Of a DNA stretch of 64,000 bases, positions 42,339 through 51,093 are shown piece by piece. The notes under the pieces are model-generated. The model was not told where the DNA came from and did no database searches. It saw only the letters and a list, made by a program, of their open reading frames with translations. A program made the translations under genes and the position numbers. The stretch spans positions 62,001-126,000 of the forward strand of contig JAAYYU010000148.1 of the NCBI GenBank assembly GCA_012515235.1. Direction: 5' to 3'. Source of the stretch: Candidatus Anammoximicrobium sp. GTDB lineage: Bacteria; Planctomycetota; Planctomycetia; Pirellulales; Pirellulaceae. The number at the start of each line of letters is the position of its first letter. The first letter of the stretch is position 1.

Positions 42339-42592
42339 ATGCAAACGCTGAGCGTCACGGAAAAAACCGGCAGCGACGGAATCCTTCACTTGCGAATTCC
42401 CGTCGGCCAGCCAGAGGCCGAGTATGAGGCTGTCGTGGTTCTGCAGCCGAAAATCGGAGTTCACACGCCTGATACCCGCGAATCACGCGGTTGGCCGTCC
42501 GGTTATTTTGAGAGAACGTTCGGGTCGATCACGGATGAGACGTTTCTTCGTCCCCGCAAGGTGAGCTGCCGGAGGCTGTCGAACTCGAATGA
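42339..42592 (+). pseudogene. VapB-like antitoxin with a 1-nt frameshift
   Basis: From ATG 42339: MQTLSVTEKTGSDGILHLRI, then EYEAVVVLQPK, then WPSGYFERTFGSITDETFLR, matching a planctomycete antitoxin pattern. The frame is lost at a run of four Cs near 42552; adding one C gives PQGELPEAVELE and a TGA at 42590-42592, which overlaps an ATG at 42589. In the uncorrected frame the ORF runs on to 42611. So the antitoxin is broken by a probable single-base deletion in a homopolymer, or a sequencing error there. It belongs with the toxin fragment that follows. Confidence 0.65.
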
Positions 42593-42609
42593 CGTACCTG
42601 CTCGACAGT
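42589..42609 (+). pseudogene. Truncated VapC-like toxin start
   Basis: ATG 42589 overlaps the restored stop of the antitoxin, as in VapBC operons. It encodes MTYLLDS, the first strand of a PIN domain with its leading acidic residue (normally YLLDTN). After Ser the sequence becomes the start of the GntP permease gene in another frame. Thus all but the first seven codons of the toxin are deleted. Confidence 0.5.
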
Positions 42610-44026
42610 GAGAGGGGCCTTGCCGTTGGATCTGATCGCCATTCTCCTGCCGCTGGGGCTGCTGATGTGGGTCGCGTACCGAGGGTACTCGGTCATCCTC
42701 TTCGCGCCGCTGTGCGCCTTGCTGGGTGTGGTGCTCACCGACGGACTGGCGCACGGGCTGCCCTTCCATTCGAACATCTTCATGGTCACGCTGGCCGATT
42801 TTATCCAGAAGTACTTTGCCGTGTTTCTGCTCGGCGCCGTCTTCGGCAAGCTGGTGGAGTTGTCCGGGGTGGCGGCTTCGATCGCCAAAGCGATTGTCAG
42901 CCTGCTCGGGCCGAAGCGGGCGATGACGGCGATCGTGTTGGCGTGTGCCGTGTTGACCTACGGCGGTGTCAGCCTGTTTGTCGTGGCCTTTGCTGCTTAC
43001 CCGTTCGCGGCCAGTTTGTTCCGCGAGGCGAAGCTGCCGAAGCGGCTGATTCCCGGCACGATCGCCTTGGGCAGCTTCACCTTTACGATGGACGCCTTGC
43101 CGGGGACGCCGCAGATTCAGAACATCATTCCGACGACGTTCTTCGGCACGACGATCTATGCGGCGCCCGTCCTGGGGACGTTCGGCGCAGTGGTGATCTT
43201 CGGCTGCGGCATGGCTTATCTCCAGTGGCGAGCCCGGCAAGCGCTGGCCCAGGGCGAAGGCTACGGCTTAGGGCACCTAAACGAACCCGAAGCCGGCCCG
43301 CCGGACGCCCGGCTGCCGAATCCGTGGCTGGCCATCCTTCCGCTGGCGCTGGTGGGCGGAATGAACTTGGTTCTCACGCGGAGCCTGCCGGTTTGGTACG
43401 GCGAGTCGTTCGACTTCGCCGCCATCGGGCTGCCGAAGTTCCCCGCGGTCCAGGTCGCCAGCGTCGTGAGCATCTGGTCGATCGAGCTGGCCCTGCTGGC
43501 CGGCATCGCCGCGGCCTTCGCCATCGGATACTCACGGATCATGCCGACGGTCAGAAGCGGTTTGACGCACGCCGTCAGCGGCGCCTTGCTGGCCACGATG
43601 AACACGGCCTCGGAGTACGGTTTCGGAACCGTGATCGCCAGCCTGACGGGATTCTCGGCGGTCAAGTCGGCGATCGGCAGCGTGTTTGCCCATCCGCTGG
43701 TCAACGAGGCGGTGTCGGTTAACGTGCTGGCCGGCATCACCGGCTCGGCGTCAGGAGGCTTGGCCATTGCGCTGGCGGCGATGGGAAATCAATACCTCGA
43801 CGCAGCCCAAGCGGCAGGGATCAGCCCCGAAGTCCTGCATCGTATCGCGTCGATGGCTTCGGGCGGCATGGACACGTTGCCCCACAACGGCGCCGTCATC
43901 ACGCTGCTGGTCATCACGGGGCTGACTCATCGGCAGTCATACCGGGACATCTTTACCATCACCTTGATCAAGACCGCGACCGTGTTTCTGGTGATCGGGT
44001 TTCACGTACTCACGGGGCTCGTCTAG
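42608..44026 (+). CDS. GntP-family gluconate/organic acid permease
   Basis: 472 residues from GTG 42608; TTG at 42623 and 42629 are in-frame alternatives. About 12 membrane segments are visible, for example LIAILLPLGLLMWVAYRGY, AVFLLGAVFGKLVELSGV, AIVLACAVLTYGGVSLFVV and LLVITGLTHRQSYRDIF. ALGSFTFTMDALPGTPQIQN and PHNGAVITLLVITG match GntP/CitMHS-type conserved blocks. It imports a sugar acid or another organic acid with protons across the cytoplasmic membrane. Next to it lies only the broken VapBC-like module, whose deletion may have removed its native 5' region. A role with the polysaccharide genes is conceivable. Confidence 0.85.
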   Translation: MRGALPLDLIAILLPLGLLMWVAYRGYSVILFAPLCALLGVVLTDGLAHGLPFHSNIFMVTLADFIQKYFAVFLLGAVFGKLVELSGVAASIAKAIVSLLGPKRAMTAIVLACAVLTYGGVSLFVVAFAAYPFAASLFREAKLPKRLIPGTIALGSFTFTMDALPGTPQIQNIIPTTFFGTTIYAAPVLGTFGAVVIFGCGMAYLQWRARQALAQGEGYGLGHLNEPEAGPPDARLPNPWLAILPLALVGGMNLVLTRSLPVWYGESFDFAAIGLPKFPAVQVASVVSIWSIELALLAGIAAAFAIGYSRIMPTVRSGLTHAVSGALLATMNTASEYGFGTVIASLTGFSAVKSAIGSVFAHPLVNEAVSVNVLAGITGSASGGLAIALAAMGNQYLDAAQAAGISPEVLHRIASMASGGMDTLPHNGAVITLLVITGLTHRQSYRDIFTITLIKTATVFLVIGFHVLTGLV

Positions 44027-44178
44027 ATCCCGACCCACCGCGCTCGGAAGCGGACGTCCGGTTGCCGTCCTGCCGCGCGAACGGTCGGCGGTCGCGGTTG
44101 CCGGATGGGAAGCCCGGCCTTTCCAATCAGGCCGAGCTTCTGCGGCGGCGCGAGGTTCAAGAGTTCAGGAGCGCGTGC

Positions 44179-45765
44179 TCAGTAAACAAACATCATCTGC
44201 AGACGGGCCATGACCGGCGCCAGCCGGTCATAATGGCGTGTCACGACGGCCCGGTCGCGATGATCGAGCTTGCCGACGAACTCCTGCAGCGCTTGCCAGG
44301 CGATCGACAGACGCTCGGCGCTTTTGCGGATGGATTCCGAGTGCGGGCGGCGTAGCAGTTCGTCGTGCAGTTGGTGCGCCGAGTCGTGGACGGCGTTCGC
44401 TGCCGCGGCCGCATCGCGGCGGAACGGCGGCGGGTAACGCGACGCGGGTCCGAGCCGTTCGCGGAGGTCGTGCTGCAACTGGTCCGTCAGCGAATCCAGC
44501 TGGGCGGCCAGATCGACAGCCTGTTCGAGATCGACCAGCGGCCGGATGCCCAGGGCGCCCTGGACGGCCTGGATGTTGTCGTCCAGGTAGGCCAGGTGTT
44601 GCGAGAGATCGGGCGAGGCCCAGCCTTCCAGACAGGCTCCAAACTGCTGGCACTGGACATCCAGCGACCGAAAATCCCAGCGCAGCGAGTCGAGCGAATC
44701 CTGGCCGGCAGCCGCTTTGCTGAAGTCCGCGCACAGCGAACGCAATTCCCGAGCCGTTTGGAGCACGGCCTCGGCGTTCGGCGCGGCCAGCAGCATCTTT
44801 AGCGAAACGCACTCGCAGGCCGCGTCCACGTTCCGGCTCAGCAGGGCTGCGGAGCGGGCCAGGCCGACGCGATCCAAGTCCAGCTGAATCCACAGCAACT
44901 CGTGCAACTGACGGTGGACGTAATCGATCCGGCGGATGTGGCGTTCACCCTCACGGAAATCCAGGGACCGCATCTGGCCGACCAGCGCCCGCCAGCCCTT
45001 GTGGACCGCCCGGTACTGGCTGAGAAACTCGTCGTAAGGACACGGTCGGCTGGCCGTAGCCGTCAGCAGATTGACCTGCATTTGCAACCGCTGCAGCTCG
45101 ACCAAGGCGATTTGGCTTTCTCGCGAACGCGGAGCCAGGCCGGCAATCACGTCCTGCAGGCCGCGCAGGTGTCCGGTCAGGGTGGCCAGCACTTGCACGA
45201 TCTCCTCGCGGTCCACTTGCGGGCTGATCCCCAGCAGTTGGCACACCCGCTCGCCGGACGCATTCAGCTTGCGAACGCACTGACGGCAAGCGCCCGACAC
45301 GGCGAAGGATCCCTCCAGCCGCGTTGCCAGGGTTCGCCACCGCTGATCGACGCCGGAAAACCCTTCGGCCAGCAGCGCCGGATCCGGGCGGCCTTCCGCG
45401 CGCCGCAGCAGTGCGTCTGTCAGGGCTTTGACGGCGATGGCATCGCCCAGCAGCGGGCGAAGTTCGGGGCGCACGCCCTCCTCCTGACGCAACATGGCGA
45501 TCAGTTCCCCGCTTTGCGCGGAGAATTCCTCGATTGCGGCCCGAACTTCTCGATGGCGCGAATGCGGCGGCGGGGGAACCGGCGGTTTGCCCGGCGGGGG
45601 CTGGCCGTCGCGCGCCATGTGCGGCAACACCTGTGTTTCGACCAGGACGCGCAAGACGCCCTCGACGAAATCCCGGCGCCGCTCGTTGGGTTGGGCTGCA
45701 GCCAGGCTGCCCGCCGCAGAAGTCAGGATTCCAATCCCGACAACGGTGATCATCAAGTGACGCAT
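44179..45765 (-). CDS. Secreted helical protein of unknown function
   Basis: 528 residues from ATG 45765 with GGGAGGGA upstream; the ORF is open for 20 further codons with no signal. Signal peptide (MITVVGIGILTSAAGSLAAAQ), then a proline-rich stretch (GQPPPGKPPVPPPPHSRHRE) and long helices with regularly placed Leu, Gln and Arg. Cysteines are paired along the chain (CRQCVRKL, CECVSLK) but no heme motif is seen. The C-terminus ends in an aromatic (MMFVY). It follows the small cytochrome gene by 22 nt and is probably cotranscribed with it. I do not recognise a family. Periplasmic location is expected. Confidence 0.75.
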   Translation of the reverse strand: MRHLMITVVGIGILTSAAGSLAAAQPNERRRDFVEGVLRVLVETQVLPHMARDGQPPPGKPPVPPPPHSRHREVRAAIEEFSAQSGELIAMLRQEEGVRPELRPLLGDAIAVKALTDALLRRAEGRPDPALLAEGFSGVDQRWRTLATRLEGSFAVSGACRQCVRKLNASGERVCQLLGISPQVDREEIVQVLATLTGHLRGLQDVIAGLAPRSRESQIALVELQRLQMQVNLLTATASRPCPYDEFLSQYRAVHKGWRALVGQMRSLDFREGERHIRRIDYVHRQLHELLWIQLDLDRVGLARSAALLSRNVDAACECVSLKMLLAAPNAEAVLQTARELRSLCADFSKAAAGQDSLDSLRWDFRSLDVQCQQFGACLEGWASPDLSQHLAYLDDNIQAVQGALGIRPLVDLEQAVDLAAQLDSLTDQLQHDLRERLGPASRYPPPFRRDAAAAANAVHDSAHQLHDELLRRPHSESIRKSAERLSIAWQALQEFVGKLDHRDRAVVTRHYDRLAPVMARLQMMFVY

Positions 45766-45787
45766 CTCTGTTCCCTCCCGGTGAATG

Positions 45788-46162
45788 TCATTGGTGCGCC
45801 TTGTGACAGGCCGCACAGTTGGCAACGCGATTCAGTTCCGCCGCCGCGTCCGGCTTGCCCTCTGCCGCGGCTCGGGCGGCGGACAGCAGCGACTTCGTCT
45901 TCTCTTCCCAGCTTGCCGTGTCGCCGCGCGCCGGGCGCAGGGCGGCCAGCGCCTGGTACAACTTGACCAATTCCGCCTTTTCGGCATCCGTCGCCGCGCC
46001 CGTGGCCACCTTTTTCAGCAGTTCCTTGGGCTTCTTGTGCGCCGTCTGCATGATCTCCTTGATGGTCGGTTTCGCATCCGCCCCCACCGCGTTCCGCGGC
46101 GCCGGCGCCAGCAGCGAGATCAGGCATCCGCCTACCACCAGCCACAACTGAAAAGTTTTCAT
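45788..46162 (-). CDS. Exported monohaem cytochrome c-like protein
   Basis: 124 residues. Signal peptide (QLWLVVGGCLISLLAPAPR), a helical body (IKEIMQTAHKKPKELLKKV, DAEKAELVKLYQALAAL), and a single C-terminal heme motif CAACH (NCAACHKAHQ) at the extreme end. A heme motif at the C-terminus with four helices resembles class II cytochrome c (cytochrome c'). The gene starts the two-gene operon with the secreted helical protein. It would carry electrons or bind a small gas ligand such as NO. Which of these it does cannot be read from the sequence. Confidence 0.85.
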   Translation of the reverse strand: MKTFQLWLVVGGCLISLLAPAPRNAVGADAKPTIKEIMQTAHKKPKELLKKVATGAATDAEKAELVKLYQALAALRPARGDTASWEEKTKSLLSAARAAAEGKPDAAAELNRVANCAACHKAHQ

Positions 46163-46546
46163 GAATCATCCCCTCGAAGGAAAAGAACTTGGGTACACCG
46201 CTCGCAGCCTGTTGAAAAAAGACACTGGCTCCGAACTGCGTCGGAGAACGCCAGAAAAACCACCGCGGCGAGGTGCCTGTCTCCTCTTTTTCGACAGACT
46301 GCTACGCCGCTTTCGGAATCTTAGCGGCTGGGGGCTCTCCGGTCCAGCAGCACGGAACGGTCCGGGGAAAGCCTGGACCACAAGACAACGCGCCCGGCAC
46401 AGTCTTTATCTTCCGCCACAGGGTTGTCCGGCCTGTTGCAAGCGTCGCCACACCTGTCTAATAGAGCCATGCGACGGGAAGACCGAGGCTTCACGGCTTT
46501 TCCCGATTTGTTCGCACGCCCCGCAAGACACCCGAGGAGACCTGTT
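46163..46546. other. 384-nt divergent intergenic region
   Basis: It holds an imperfect inverted repeat (46204-46302, listed separately) and the upstream region of the sialidase-like gene, whose ribosome-binding site GAGGAG lies 8 nt before the ATG at 46547. No coding frame stood out. Confidence 0.5.
46204..46302. repeat. Imperfect terminal inverted repeat (MITE-like)
   Basis: GCAGCCTGTTGAAAAAAG (from 46204) and the reverse complement of CCTCTTTTTCGACAGACTGC (46283-46302), GCAGTCTGTCGAAAAAGAGG, match at most positions with mismatches at C/T and T/C. The 99-nt span fits a small non-autonomous element or a long hairpin. It sits just upstream of the cytochrome gene (start 46162). Confidence 0.6.
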
Positions 46547-48157
46547 ATGTCCTGTCACGCTGTTCGCCGTTTCCGATTGGTTCCCGTGGTTTGCTTTCTG
46601 CTCGCTCCGCTGGCGGCACGCGGCCAGGGGGCAATCGACGCTGACGCGATGAAAGTCGATCTCGCCGTTCCGGGGGCCGCGGCCCAGTGGGTCTTCTCGG
46701 CCGAGACGGGCGCGATCCGCGGCGGCGAGTTGGTGCTGGACGGCCGCCAGGAAATGTGCCGGGCCTTCTTCACGCCCTGGCAATTCGCCGATGCCGCCCT
46801 GGAGGCCAAGTTCCTGGTCGAGCCGGCCGAGACGGGCGTGCTGGCCTGCGGATTCGTGGTCCGCGCCCGCGATGCGATGTCCTACTACTACGTCCATTTC
46901 GACCGGGCCCAGGCCATCCTGGTGCGTTCGGACATGAACCAAACCTGGAACGAGATCAAGCGGGTAGGCGGCTTGGACAAGCCGGCCGGCCAATGGCACG
47001 AGGGACGGCTGGAATGCATCGGAGATACGCTGCGCGTGTCCCTTAACGGCAAGCTGCTGTACGAGGCCCAGGACGCGGCGCTGACCGGCGGCCGGATCGG
47101 GTTCTATGCCAACCAGGGCATCGCCCACGTGAAGGATATCGTGGTCCGCGGCAAAGCGGAGCAGGCCGAAGGCAAGTTCGTCATCCCGCCGCCGCTGCAC
47201 GTCTTCGTGTGCAAAGACGCGGGGGCCGGCGCGTACGAGGCTTTTCCCGACGTCTGCCGCTTGAGCGACGGCCGGCTGATGTCGGTCTTCTACGCCGGTT
47301 ACGGCCACGTCGCCTTGCCCAACGAGCAGTTGCCCCAGGGCGGACGGATCAGCTGTGCGACCTCGGCCGACGAAGGCCGCACGTGGAGCGACGCCAAGAC
47401 GCTGTATGACGGCCCCGACGACGACCGCGATCCGTCGATCGTCCAACTCAAGAGCGGCCTGTTGATCTGCAACTTCTTCTCGCTCCGCAAGACATCGGGC
47501 AAGGGACGGGCCTATGAAGGGCTGGGCTCGTGGATCGTCACGTCCAGCGATTTGGGCGAGACGTGGTCCGCGCCGCGACGGATCTACGAGAACTACTACT
47601 GCAGCACGCCGATCCGCGAACTGTCCGACGGGCGGCTGATCCTGGGGCTGTACAAGGAGGCGGCGGGGACTGCCCAAGGCGCGGTGGGCCTCAGCGACGA
47701 CGGCGGCAAGACCTGGCGGCCCGCCGTGGACATCGACAACGGCGGCGTGCGGTTGGATGCCGAGACCGATATCATCGAGTTGAAAGACGGCACGCTGTAC
47801 GCGGCCCAGCGGCCGGCGATGTGCTACGCGGTGTCGAAAGACCGCGGCGAAACGTGGACCGTCTCCAAGCCGATGGGCTTCCCCGGCCACTGTCCCTACT
47901 TCCTCCGCACGGCCGACAACATCATCCTCCTGGCCCACCGCGTGCCGTCCACCAGCCTGCACTACAGCTTGGACGAGTGCCAGACGTGGAGCGACAACGT
48001 GCTGGTCGACACGGTCGGCGGGGCCTATCCGTCGCTGGTCAACCTGAAGGACGGCACGGTGTTGATCGTGTACTACGAAGAAGGGGCCGGTTCGAGCATC
48101 CGCGCCAAACGACTGCGGGCGACACCGGCGGGGATCGAGTGGCTGCCGTTCGAATGA
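46547..48157 (+). CDS. Secreted LamG/DUF1080-like plus sialidase-like protein
   Basis: 536 residues from ATG 46547 with GAGGAG upstream. Signal peptide (LVPVVCFLLAPLAARGQ). N-terminal beta-sandwich of the 3-keto-disaccharide hydrolase / LamG type, residues about 25-205 (FADAALEAKFLVEP, VRARDAMSYYYVHFDRAQ, GRIGFYANQGIAHVKDIVV). The rest is a sialidase-like six-bladed propeller with Asp-box repeats: SADEGRTWSDAK, SSDLGETWSAPR, SDDGGKTWRPAV, SKDRGETWTVSK. A Tyr/Glu or Arg triad cannot be confirmed without alignment. Such exported proteins in planctomycetes probably act on sugar polymers. Downstream Kelch gene follows after 132 nt. Confidence 0.83.
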   Translation: MSCHAVRRFRLVPVVCFLLAPLAARGQGAIDADAMKVDLAVPGAAAQWVFSAETGAIRGGELVLDGRQEMCRAFFTPWQFADAALEAKFLVEPAETGVLACGFVVRARDAMSYYYVHFDRAQAILVRSDMNQTWNEIKRVGGLDKPAGQWHEGRLECIGDTLRVSLNGKLLYEAQDAALTGGRIGFYANQGIAHVKDIVVRGKAEQAEGKFVIPPPLHVFVCKDAGAGAYEAFPDVCRLSDGRLMSVFYAGYGHVALPNEQLPQGGRISCATSADEGRTWSDAKTLYDGPDDDRDPSIVQLKSGLLICNFFSLRKTSGKGRAYEGLGSWIVTSSDLGETWSAPRRIYENYYCSTPIRELSDGRLILGLYKEAAGTAQGAVGLSDDGGKTWRPAVDIDNGGVRLDAETDIIELKDGTLYAAQRPAMCYAVSKDRGETWTVSKPMGFPGHCPYFLRTADNIILLAHRVPSTSLHYSLDECQTWSDNVLVDTVGGAYPSLVNLKDGTVLIVYYEEGAGSSIRAKRLRATPAGIEWLPFE

Positions 48158-48289
48158 GACGCGCAGCGTCCGCGTGGCACGGCTTACTTGTCAGCCGTGC
48201 TGCCGCATGCTGGTTCCGTGTGAAACGAGCCGATGGGAACCGAGTGCAGCCTGGACACCGTCAATCTGCCATCAGGAGGTAATCCGACC

Positions 48290-49300
48290 ATGACACGACC
48301 CCTGACAGTGCTGCTGTTCCTGCTGGGCATCGCTGGGCCGCTGCGGGGCCACACGGCCGAGCCCGACTGGGTGAAGGCGACGGACCAAGTCGCCTTTCCC
48401 GCCCGTGACTCGGCGGGCGAAGTTGTCTTCCGCGACCGGATGTGGATCCTGGGTGGCTGGTTCAGTTCCTATGCGGAGCCGCCGCGGGACGTGTGGAGTT
48501 CGGCCGACGGGGTGAAATGGCAGCGGGCCACGGACAGCGCCGCCTGGAAACACGCCGACCTGCCCACGTCGCTTGTGTTCGACGACCGCATGTGGATGCT
48601 GGGCGGCTGGCACAACGGCCGGCTGCCTGGAGCCACGGGCAGCAACGAAGTCTGGTTCTCGCGAGACGGCGCCACCTGGGAGCAGGCGACGGGCAACGCC
48701 GGCTGGACTCCGCGCCTGGGAGCAGCCGGCGTGGTCTTCGACGGCAAGATGTGGCTCCTGGGCGGTTCCGAACAGTACTTTTTCGGCACCGAAAAGAGCC
48801 TCCGCAACGACGTCTGGTGCTCCCGCGACGGCAAAGAGTGGACGCAGGTGACCGCGGCGGCGCCGTGGCCGGCGCGGGCCTATCATGCGGCCGTGGCCTT
48901 CGACCACAAGATCTGGGTTTTCGGAGGCGGCAACTACTTGCCGAAATACAAGGGCTTCAACGACGTCTGGAGTTCGCCCGACGGAGTCAACTGGACGCAA
49001 GTCACGCCAGCGGCCCCCTGGCCGCCGCGGATCTGGTTCTCGGCCGATGTCTATCGCCAACGGATTTGGGTTCTCGGCGGCTGGTCCAACGAGCCCTCAA
49101 AGAACTGGAACGACGTCTGGCACACGGCCGATGGCAAGATCTGGGAGCAACTCCAGACCAAGACGATCTGGTCCGCCCGGCACGAGCAGTCGGCTTATAT
49201 GTTCCAGGACAAGCTCTGGATCGTCAACGGCAACGCCTGGCCCCTGGTCGGCGACGTCTGGTCCCTGCAACTGCCGCCGGATTGGCCGAAGAAGAAGTAG
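48290..49300 (+). CDS. Secreted Kelch-repeat beta-propeller protein
   Basis: 336 residues. Ribosome site AGGAGGT 9 nt before ATG 48290. Signal peptide (TVLLFLLGIAGPLRGHTAE). Five or six blades repeat the pattern VFxDxMWxLGGW ... N(E/D)VWxSxDGxxWxQ, for example VVFRDRMWILGGWFSS, VFDDRMWMLGGWHNG, AVAFDHKIWVFGGGN and VYRQRIWVLGGWS. These are Kelch repeats with the GG doublet. No catalytic motif. It follows the sialidase-like gene and both are exported. It probably binds carbohydrate or a surface protein. Confidence 0.85.
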   Translation: MTRPLTVLLFLLGIAGPLRGHTAEPDWVKATDQVAFPARDSAGEVVFRDRMWILGGWFSSYAEPPRDVWSSADGVKWQRATDSAAWKHADLPTSLVFDDRMWMLGGWHNGRLPGATGSNEVWFSRDGATWEQATGNAGWTPRLGAAGVVFDGKMWLLGGSEQYFFGTEKSLRNDVWCSRDGKEWTQVTAAAPWPARAYHAAVAFDHKIWVFGGGNYLPKYKGFNDVWSSPDGVNWTQVTPAAPWPPRIWFSADVYRQRIWVLGGWSNEPSKNWNDVWHTADGKIWEQLQTKTIWSARHEQSAYMFQDKLWIVNGNAWPLVGDVWSLQLPPDWPKKK

Positions 49301-49470
49301 CCGCCGCGATTGCGGCTTTTCAAAGCGTTTCGGCCGCTGGTCTCGTCTGGCCGCCTGCCGCGTGGACAGTCTGCCTCGAAGCCGAGCACTCGATCCGTTG
49401 CGGGCGGCAGAGTCTGGGCCGCACTCGGGCCGCGTGGCGTGCAGGATCGCCGACCCCCTGCTCCAGCGTC

Positions 49471-50817
49471 CTACTCCAGTTTGATCAGCGCCCCATGCCC
49501 CGCCAGCAGCCAGTGCCCGTTCTGCTCGTCGAAGGGCGACAGCCTGCCGTCCTCCGCAGAGACGGCCTGTCTGGTCTTGTAAGCGTCCGCCGTGGTGATC
49601 TTGATGTTTGCCGACCTTTCCAGGCTTAAATTCACGAGCATCACCCAGTCGTGACCTTGCTCGTCCTGGAACTCGCCCACCATGATCGGCGGCTTGGCGT
49701 GGGTGAAGCCTCTGGGTGAGGCAGTCGATTGGACTTCCTGCACCACCGTGCCCGGCAGCAGCGGCAGATTGTCCACCGGTGGCGGCGAGGTGAAGAACAC
49801 CCCGGTCGAGGTGAGCCGATTCAGGATCGGGCCAAGCGTCCGCAACTGGTGGTTGACGGTTTGCAGGTAACGCCACGTCGGTGTTTTCTCGTCCGACTTG
49901 CCGATGGGGGCGTAGGCGTATCCGGCTTGATAGTATTTGTACCACGACACTCCCCGCCCGCCAGCAGCCAGGGTCGTGTAGGCTTGGAAGGCCATGTTGG
50001 CAGGCGAGGGAATAGGCGTCTGTTTCCGAATCTGGTTGGACGACACGATGTTCCAGAAGGGCAGACCGTATTTCTGAGCGACTCGGCGGACCTCCAACAA
50101 GTCCGCATAATAGACGGCCGCTTTCCTTCTGTCTTCCATGTCGTCCGAGTATTGGACCATGTAGTTGTCGTAGCTAAGGATCTGTGGTTTGACCTCGTCG
50201 ACAAACCGTTCCAGGTACTCGGTATACGTTGCGGCGCCCAGTTGGGACTTATCGGGTGCCCCCACGGTGGCATAGCTGGGGAACAGGTTGATGTAGGCCA
50301 GTTTCCCCGGAGCGTGTTTCTTGACCGCAGACACTGCCTGTGCCAGGGCGGGAAACGCCGTTGTTCCGGGCTCATCCATGATGTAGTATCCGAGCACCGC
50401 GGGGCTGTTCCCGCACGCCTGGACCAATTCCTTCACCGCCTGGTCGATTTGTTCGGCGTGCATTTCCCGCCACTTGGCGAACCACGGTCGGCCGCTCGCG
50501 GCAGGCGCCATGATGGCCGCAAGTCCCAACTTTTCGCAAAGCGGCAGATCTTTTGGCGTGACGAATCCGCCGATGGTGAAATTGCATTCGGCAATGCTGG
50601 CCAAGCCGTGCTTCGGGTTCTGGTACGGTTCTTTCCAGCCGTGCAAGACGTCCCATGGCAGAATTGGGAACAAGTCCGGCGAATGCGTGAACGGCTGGAT
50701 CGGGGAGTGTGTGTTGGACGGCGGATCGGCGGCCAACGCAGCCGCGCTGAAGACGAGGACGAGCAGTGTGGTCGCCGGGTGGCGTTGCCGACGGAGCCGA
50801 CGGAACAAAGACCGCAT
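49471..50817 (-). CDS. Secreted TIM-barrel glycoside-hydrolase-like protein
   Basis: 448 residues. Signal peptide (PATTLLVLVFSAAALAADPP). Barrel-like segments: LGLAAIMAPAASGRPWF, AVLGYYIMDEPGTTAFP with a candidate catalytic Glu after a strand, QILSYDNYMVQYSDD, PFWNIVSSNQI and FQAYTTLAAGGRGVSWYKYY. The order resembles GH42/agarase-like families. A beta-sandwich-like end (VGEFQDEQGHDWVMLVNLSL, SLERSANIKITTADAY) follows. No family firmly assigned. It is transcribed leftward from about 50.8 kb; smpB lies upstream on the same strand, with a 276-nt gap that shows no gene. Confidence 0.78.
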   Translation of the reverse strand: MRSLFRRLRRQRHPATTLLVLVFSAAALAADPPSNTHSPIQPFTHSPDLFPILPWDVLHGWKEPYQNPKHGLASIAECNFTIGGFVTPKDLPLCEKLGLAAIMAPAASGRPWFAKWREMHAEQIDQAVKELVQACGNSPAVLGYYIMDEPGTTAFPALAQAVSAVKKHAPGKLAYINLFPSYATVGAPDKSQLGAATYTEYLERFVDEVKPQILSYDNYMVQYSDDMEDRRKAAVYYADLLEVRRVAQKYGLPFWNIVSSNQIRKQTPIPSPANMAFQAYTTLAAGGRGVSWYKYYQAGYAYAPIGKSDEKTPTWRYLQTVNHQLRTLGPILNRLTSTGVFFTSPPPVDNLPLLPGTVVQEVQSTASPRGFTHAKPPIMVGEFQDEQGHDWVMLVNLSLERSANIKITTADAYKTRQAVSAEDGRLSPFDEQNGHWLLAGHGALIKLE

Positions 50818-51093
50818 TTCCGAATTCCCTCTTGTTGTTGCCTGAATGGCTCAAATCTCCAGGCCCAAATCATGCAAATTCGTGACAAGCTGTGATCCGA
50901 TGGTCAGTATTGCAGTTGGGCCAGTCGGCCGCAATTCCCAGCATTCGTCAGCCGTGTCCAACCGGGCGGCCGCTTGGATGTCACCACTTTGACGCGGATG
51001 GTTTACCGGTCGGTGATTTGACCGTTGGGCAAGTTGAGCGGCAGTTTCTGTTGCCTGTAACGGGGGGGGGCGAAGTGCGGGGTGCGCGTCGCG

